NCBI RefSeq assembly: GCF_000090795.2
Contig: NW_003546248.1
Coordinates: forward strand, 755,752-819,751
Length of the DNA: 64,000 bases
Reading direction: 5' to 3'
Source: Amphimedon queenslandica
Taxonomy: Eukaryota > Porifera > Demospongiae > Haplosclerida > Niphatidae
Shown: piece by piece, positions 59,418 to 64,000 of the stretch
Numbering within the stretch: position 1 is the first letter of the stretch
How the letters are laid out: the number at the start of each line of letters is the position of its first letter
Notes under the pieces: generated by a model
Told to the model about the DNA's origin: nothing
The model's database searches: none
Seen by the model: the letters and a program-made list of their open reading frames with translations, nothing else
Made by a program: the position numbers and the translations under genes

Positions 59418-59912
59418 GATTGTAGAGACTATAAGGTGGGTGCTAAGATTCTTATCTTCAGGAAGTGAAATTGTACACTAGCTTACTATAAGTAAACTGA
59501 TATTGAAATGCATTGGCCCTAGCTAGTTTGCTGAACATGCCATCACATTTGTTTAATCTCTACTATAAAGATGCAGCTATTGTTAAATTTTTTCTCATGC
59601 ATATAGATCTACATATAGATAGTCTACTTGTGTTGTGTAGAAAGTTTGAGCTGATTCTAATCAAATTGGGATTTTTACGAGTTTTTAACACTCTTTCCTG
59701 AGATTGTTGTTATGCTTAAACAAAACAGCAGACTACTTTTCTGTGCATGCGCAACTAGCTATACTTGTGAAGTTTTCCATAATGGTTTTAGCTGTTTGTA
59801 AACAAGTGATCTCATAGTTATTGATTAGCATCAGCATATTGACCCAACTTAAGAGCATTTTTACTTTCAGTACAATTCTAACCCCAAAGTTTTAAATCTA
59901 CTAAAGAAAAAG
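59418..59912 (-). other. Intergenic, single repeat fragment
   Basis: Between divergent B2 (-) and the large beta-helix gene (+). At about 59620-59690 it contains tgtgtagaaagtttgagctg and aatcaaattgggatttt, a fragment of the 177/187-bp repeat core in plus orientation. Nothing else was seen. Confidence 0.6.
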
Positions 59913-62900
59913 ATGCTACTTTTCCGATTTTTCCTTCTTTTACTATTAACCTTGATTGGATGGTCTTATGCTGCAGATGAACAATCAAGCAAGTATTACA
60001 ATCAAATTGTTGTGGTATCCAACTGCAACAAATCCTGCCAGAGTCACTACAGTGAGTATGAAAAAGTGACCCATTTCTACTCTTTGAGAGATGCTCTTAC
60101 TTGTAAACCTATTACAAGCCATACTCTGATCCTCATTAAGAAAACCTTCAATGTTTTGACAGATGAGGTAATAAAGCTGACTAATTTGATGCACATTAAA
60201 ATAGAAGGGCAAGGTTCTAGGAATGTAATAGTATGTTGCAATCATTTATCATCTGGACTTGTTTTTGACTCTGTTTTCCAACTCAGACTGTATAATCTCA
60301 AGTTCATTGGATGTGGCTTTTTGAGGAAAGAAATTATGCTAACACCAGTTGCTATCATGATTCATAATTGTACAAATGTTATCATACGGGATGTGGAAAT
60401 CACCAAGAGTATAAGTTTAGGCTTATTGCTTTCAAATGTAACAGGATACATAGAAGTTAAGGACTCAAAGTTCACTTACAATGGACAAGGAAATAAAGCT
60501 GGAGCTAGCCTACAGGGTATAAAGATATATATAAAAGGTGGGGGCATGGCAATATCATCCAATGGTTCTCTATATCGCTCATACTATAACATATCTAGTT
60601 GTCGTTTTGTGAATAACATGAAATTATACACGGGAAAACCAAGCAACAATTATGGGAAAGCCCATGGGGGAGGATTGCTTGTGTACATTACGCATGCAAG
60701 AAGAAGGCAAGCATTGCATATACACGATTGCATCTTTGAAGGAAATGAAGCAGGAAGTGGTGGAGGTGCAGCAATAAAGTTGATGTATAATGAGTATAAT
60801 TATATTGAAATGAATGGTCTAATTTTCCGGCAAAACAAAGCCACAAATTCTACAATTTCAAATGGAGGCGGTTTAGAAATTTATTCGACCACCAGCACAA
60901 GTAACAAAAGCATAAGTAGATCTATCATAGTGCTAAATTGCAGTACTTTTGAGTCAAATACAGCAAATTTTGGTGGTGGTCTAAGCATTGACTGCGGCAG
61001 CAGTGCCTCCATACATGAATTTAACATAAGCAATTGCAGTTGGACAAAAAATAGTGCTAGATCTGGTTTTGCAGTTGACGTTAGCCGTCACTTCACTATT
61101 GCTTTAAACTTAAATGAGCGAGTGATACAGCCGGTTTTTGCAAATTGTTCCTTCAATGAGAATCACGTCTTTTCTCTTTCTCAGCATTCTTTTAAAGCTG
61201 GGTTTGGAGCAGTCTCCGTGCTGGAAGTTAAAGTCGAGTTTCATTCTTACTTACATTTTGAGGGAAATATTGGTTCAGCTTTGAGTGCTGTAATGTCTAC
61301 TGTTACTTTCAGAAATTGCAACGCTTTATTTTTGAATAACAACAGCACATTTGGTGGAGCAATTTCACTCAATTTTGCTAGCCTATTGTTATCCTCACCA
61401 ACAAGCATAACATTCAAAGGAAACAATGCTAGTGAATATGGTGGAGCTATTTATTCATTTATTACAAACGGTCACATGCTTTATTCTAGAGAATTGTGCC
61501 CGTTTTTGTTTTCTTGCAAAAATGGATTTCACATTCCAGAACGTTGCCAGGATGTGCATGTCAAATTTATAAACAACAATGCTACACGAGGCAGCTCTAT
61601 TTATCTGCCCTCACTGTTTCCTTGCGTATTAGAATACTCAGCAGATGTTAGTAACTTAATAGAGCCTGACGACATTTTTCAACATGATAACTTTTACTTT
61701 ACTGGCAAATTGAGCACTGAAGTTGCTACTGCAGTTGCAAAACAAGATCCTTATGAAAGTAACATGACAGTGTATTCAGGCGAGGAATCAAATTTAAATC
61801 TGACGCTAAAGGATGAGTCAAGTAACTTAGTTCCTCTGAAATCTGTAATTTTTGAGGCAATAATAGAAGAAAAGAGCAATGCGAGTGTGACTCTGAAAAA
61901 TACATACATTAATAATGGTGCTTTCACAATCTTTGGACCTGAAAACTCAAACGCTACTGTCGTATTTCAAACCATGTTCAAGCCTCTACTACACATCATT
62001 AGAAACATACACATTGACTACTGCCCTCCTGGTTTTAAGTATAATAAAATTAAAAATTCCTGTGTGTGCAGTTGGTCTTCCTTTTATGGAATAATAAGCT
62101 GCAACTCAACATCTGAGAGTTTCAGAGCCACCATTGTGAAAGGAATTTGGTGTGGATACCTTGACCAATCCTCAACAAACAGGAGGGTGTTTGTATCCAG
62201 CCCTTGTAGCTTTTTTTGTCGTAGCTATATTGGCAGAAATTATGTACAAATTCCTTCTAAACTTCATCAACATCAAGACTTCCAATGCCAGCATAACAGG
62301 GCAGGAGTGTTGTGTGGAAAGTGTAAGCCTGGCTACACAGCATACTATCATACAAACAATCGTCTCGCATGTGCTAAAAAGAGTAAAGACTGTCTGCTAA
62401 AAGGAATCTTTATTTTCCTGGCGGCAGAAATAATACCAATAACTTTGGTTTTTGGCATTATTATATTTACTGGATTTGACGTGACAAGTGGTTACACTCA
62501 AAGTTTTCTTCTCTATAGTCATATTCTCTGTTCACTGTCCATCACACGAGCAATTGAATTGTCGCGTCTTGAATATCAAGTTTATTGGAATTTCATCCGC
62601 ATCTTTTACTTTCCTCTCATGCTCAAATTCTTTTATTTCAAAAAATTGTCATTTTGCATTTTCAATAATGCAAACAACATGGACATCATCTCATTGGGTT
62701 ACTTCAAGGGACTATACTGTGTATTACTGATCATTATCATTGTTTTCTTTCTGAAGTGTTTCTCTCAAAAATGTCACTGTTGCAATAGGTTCCTGAGGTT
62801 CACAACAGCTAAAAACTCTGCACTGATTGGAATATCAGCTCTCTTTGTTCTGTTCTTTACATGTGCCATTGAGATTTCTCTCCTAATATTGCAGCCAGCT

Positions 62901-63680
62901 CCTTTGTATGGGGAAGGTTACAATATTCTTAGCCACCGTGCTGCTTTCTATGGAGAACTGAGCTACTTTGATTCAAAGCATTTAAGGTATGCAATACCAG
63001 CAATTGCCTTCCTAATAGTACTAGTAGTACCATCCTTCATGCTTTTACTCTATCCACTGGTCACTTCTGTTCTCTCATATTTTGATATTGATGCCAGTGA
63101 ATCTTGGATTGGTTGCATTCTCACTAAAGGTTTCATGTATAAGCAAATGAAACCATTTTATGACCGTTTCTATGGCAGCTTTAGGGACAAGCACCGCTAC
63201 TTTGCTGGAATGTACTTCGTTTACCGTTTGTTGATACAACTATCGTACTATATACCCAACTACACTGAATCCGCTTTCATAATGGAGACACTTTTGGTCA
63301 TTTTCCTGGTGCTTCACTCCATCATACAGCCATACCAAAATAAGCATCAGAATACAATAGACACTCTCCTTCTCAGTAACTTGATCATCATTAACGGTAT
63401 CACTTGCGGAGACATGATTATACTCTATGATAATGCTCACAATCATTTTTGGAAAGTGAATGTTGCATCAAATTGTCAGGCTATCCTAGCAGTTCTACCA
63501 ATGATCATTGCATTGCTATATATAGCTTGGAAGTACGTATTTTCTCGCATTTGGCTGAAGCTAAAAAATGTTTGCAATATGCCTTGTCGTATGAATAGGG
63601 GTGAATACGAGATACTGAACGATGATCATTTGGAGCACGGGAGGCATAGGTCTGTATCTCTTCAAAATCACTCAAATTAA
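59913..63680 (+). CDS. Large beta-helix ectodomain, multi-pass membrane protein
   Basis: A single open frame of 1255 codons without introns. The signal peptide is MLLFRFFLLLLLTLIGWSYA. Residues about 60-620 form a likely right-handed parallel beta-helix: repeated short strands with GGG/GGA turns and asparagine-rich edges (AHGGGLLVYI, GSGGGAAIKL, SNGGGLEIYS, NFGGGLSID, EYGGAIYSF). A Cys-rich, EGF-like stretch follows (NRAGVLCGKCKPGYTAYYH). From about residue 825, nine or ten hydrophobic helices follow, for example IFIFLAAEIIPITLVFGII, GLYCVLLIIIIVFFL and AILAVLPMIIALLYIAW, with IQPYQNKHQNTIDTLLL between two of the last. It ends in a short basic cytoplasmic tail. It looks like a receptor or channel-like surface protein of a large sponge family with no assigned function. 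Confidence 0.82.
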   Translation: MLLFRFFLLLLLTLIGWSYAADEQSSKYYNQIVVVSNCNKSCQSHYSEYEKVTHFYSLRDALTCKPITSHTLILIKKTFNVLTDEVIKLTNLMHIKIEGQGSRNVIVCCNHLSSGLVFDSVFQLRLYNLKFIGCGFLRKEIMLTPVAIMIHNCTNVIIRDVEITKSISLGLLLSNVTGYIEVKDSKFTYNGQGNKAGASLQGIKIYIKGGGMAISSNGSLYRSYYNISSCRFVNNMKLYTGKPSNNYGKAHGGGLLVYITHARRRQALHIHDCIFEGNEAGSGGGAAIKLMYNEYNYIEMNGLIFRQNKATNSTISNGGGLEIYSTTSTSNKSISRSIIVLNCSTFESNTANFGGGLSIDCGSSASIHEFNISNCSWTKNSARSGFAVDVSRHFTIALNLNERVIQPVFANCSFNENHVFSLSQHSFKAGFGAVSVLEVKVEFHSYLHFEGNIGSALSAVMSTVTFRNCNALFLNNNSTFGGAISLNFASLLLSSPTSITFKGNNASEYGGAIYSFITNGHMLYSRELCPFLFSCKNGFHIPERCQDVHVKFINNNATRGSSIYLPSLFPCVLEYSADVSNLIEPDDIFQHDNFYFTGKLSTEVATAVAKQDPYESNMTVYSGEESNLNLTLKDESSNLVPLKSVIFEAIIEEKSNASVTLKNTYINNGAFTIFGPENSNATVVFQTMFKPLLHIIRNIHIDYCPPGFKYNKIKNSCVCSWSSFYGIISCNSTSESFRATIVKGIWCGYLDQSSTNRRVFVSSPCSFFCRSYIGRNYVQIPSKLHQHQDFQCQHNRAGVLCGKCKPGYTAYYHTNNRLACAKKSKDCLLKGIFIFLAAEIIPITLVFGIIIFTGFDVTSGYTQSFLLYSHILCSLSITRAIELSRLEYQVYWNFIRIFYFPLMLKFFYFKKLSFCIFNNANNMDIISLGYFKGLYCVLLIIIIVFFLKCFSQKCHCCNRFLRFTTAKNSALIGISALFVLFFTCAIEISLLILQPAPLYGEGYNILSHRAAFYGELSYFDSKHLRYAIPAIAFLIVLVVPSFMLLLYPLVTSVLSYFDIDASESWIGCILTKGFMYKQMKPFYDRFYGSFRDKHRYFAGMYFVYRLLIQLSYYIPNYTESAFIMETLLVIFLVLHSIIQPYQNKHQNTIDTLLLSNLIIINGITCGDMIILYDNAHNHFWKVNVASNCQAILAVLPMIIALLYIAWKYVFSRIWLKLKNVCNMPCRMNRGEYEILNDDHLEHGRHRSVSLQNHSN

Positions 63681-63797
63681 AAACTAATGCTGAACTTTAT
63701 AATTTTAGTAGTTTAACTAATACATGTCATGTACACTTGGCATACACATACATTATATCAAAACTAATTTTATATACATAAATTACCTATAAATTAA

Positions 63798-64000
63798 ATG
63801 GGCGGAGATTTTCACTGTCCCATTATGGAAGAGAGTCTCAAATTTATACTTCAATGTACATCACAAGAAGAAGGCAATGGAGCCCGAGATGGAGCCTCTT
63901 CTTCAACGAAGATACTGTCCTTTCCCTCCCTTCCAGCCACTGTGGCAGAAGTGAAGGCCCGGATAGAGAAGGAGTGTCAAATTCCTGAACCACTTCAGGC
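63798..64000 (+). CDS. 5' end of a gene with a probable ubiquitin-like fold
   Basis: The ATG at 63798 opens a frame that continues to the window edge (68 codons). The start MGGDFHCPIMEESLKFILQC is followed by TKILSFPSLPATVAEVKARI and EKECQIPEPLQ. The strand - helix - strand order and the LPATVAEVKARIEKE segment recall a ubiquitin-like beta-grasp domain, in which the helix begins with TVxxVKxxIE and is followed by IP..LQ. The remainder is outside the window, so the protein cannot be named. Confidence 0.55.
   Translation, partial: MGGDFHCPIMEESLKFILQCTSQEEGNGARDGASSSTKILSFPSLPATVAEVKARIEKECQIPEPLQ

Noticed and set aside
1-64000. tRNA, rRNA or other structured RNA genes
   Set aside because: I saw no cloverleaf with recognisable A and B boxes and no rRNA-like block; a covariance-model scan would be needed to exclude small ncRNAs.

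Overview
The window looks like nuclear DNA from a compact animal genome, most likely a demosponge close to Amphimedon queenslandica. The grounds are metazoan-type genes packed a few hundred bases apart, many short AT-rich GT-AG introns (some only about 45-50 bp), an Ig/FN3 receptor, a Rho exchange factor, and large intronless sponge-like membrane proteins. The organism is inferred from gene content and style; no search was run. Multi-exon gene coordinates are the outer limits of the coding region, with exon joins worked out by hand from reading frame and splice signals.

Layout: the 3' part of an unrecognised leucine-rich gene (to 1253); two Rab29/32-like GTPases head to head (1364-4479); the RNA polymerase subunit POLR2K (4792-5256); a long many-exon gene recognised as the ribosome-biogenesis factor URB2 (5435-15935), whose introns carry several tandem repeats and a TTAA-flanked hairpin element; a PH-domain scaffold on the minus strand (17305-20643); a cell-surface receptor with six Ig and three FN3 domains (20955-29016); a MYND zinc-finger protein on the minus strand (29165-32135); the proline-biosynthesis enzyme P5CS/ALDH18A1 (32662-39045); a DH-PH Rho-type GEF on the minus strand (39455-44164); a PARP3 with an extra SAP domain (44665-48476); a tiny unknown gene (48609-49080); two tandem intronless sulfatases on the minus strand, the second broken by a 10-N assembly gap (49260-52138); the metalloprotease ATP23 (52475-54311); a duplicated module of two-pass membrane genes (+) alternating with a second unknown family (-), one of whose copies is a pseudogene (54519-59417); a 1255-residue intronless beta-helix plus multi-pass membrane protein (59913-63680); and the start of a probable ubiquitin-like-fold protein (63798 onward).

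Most genes are unrelated housekeeping or signalling genes, so no operon-like pathway is visible. Two themes recur. Neighbouring genes are often divergent and share 150-530 bp of upstream DNA (Rab/Rab, PH/Ig receptor, MYND/P5CS, GEF/PARP3, sulfatase/ATP23). A family of tandem repeats with an exact 177-bp period, plus a 187-bp relative, sits in introns of four different genes. The least explained part is 54.5-63.7 kb, where apparently lineage-specific membrane proteins cluster.
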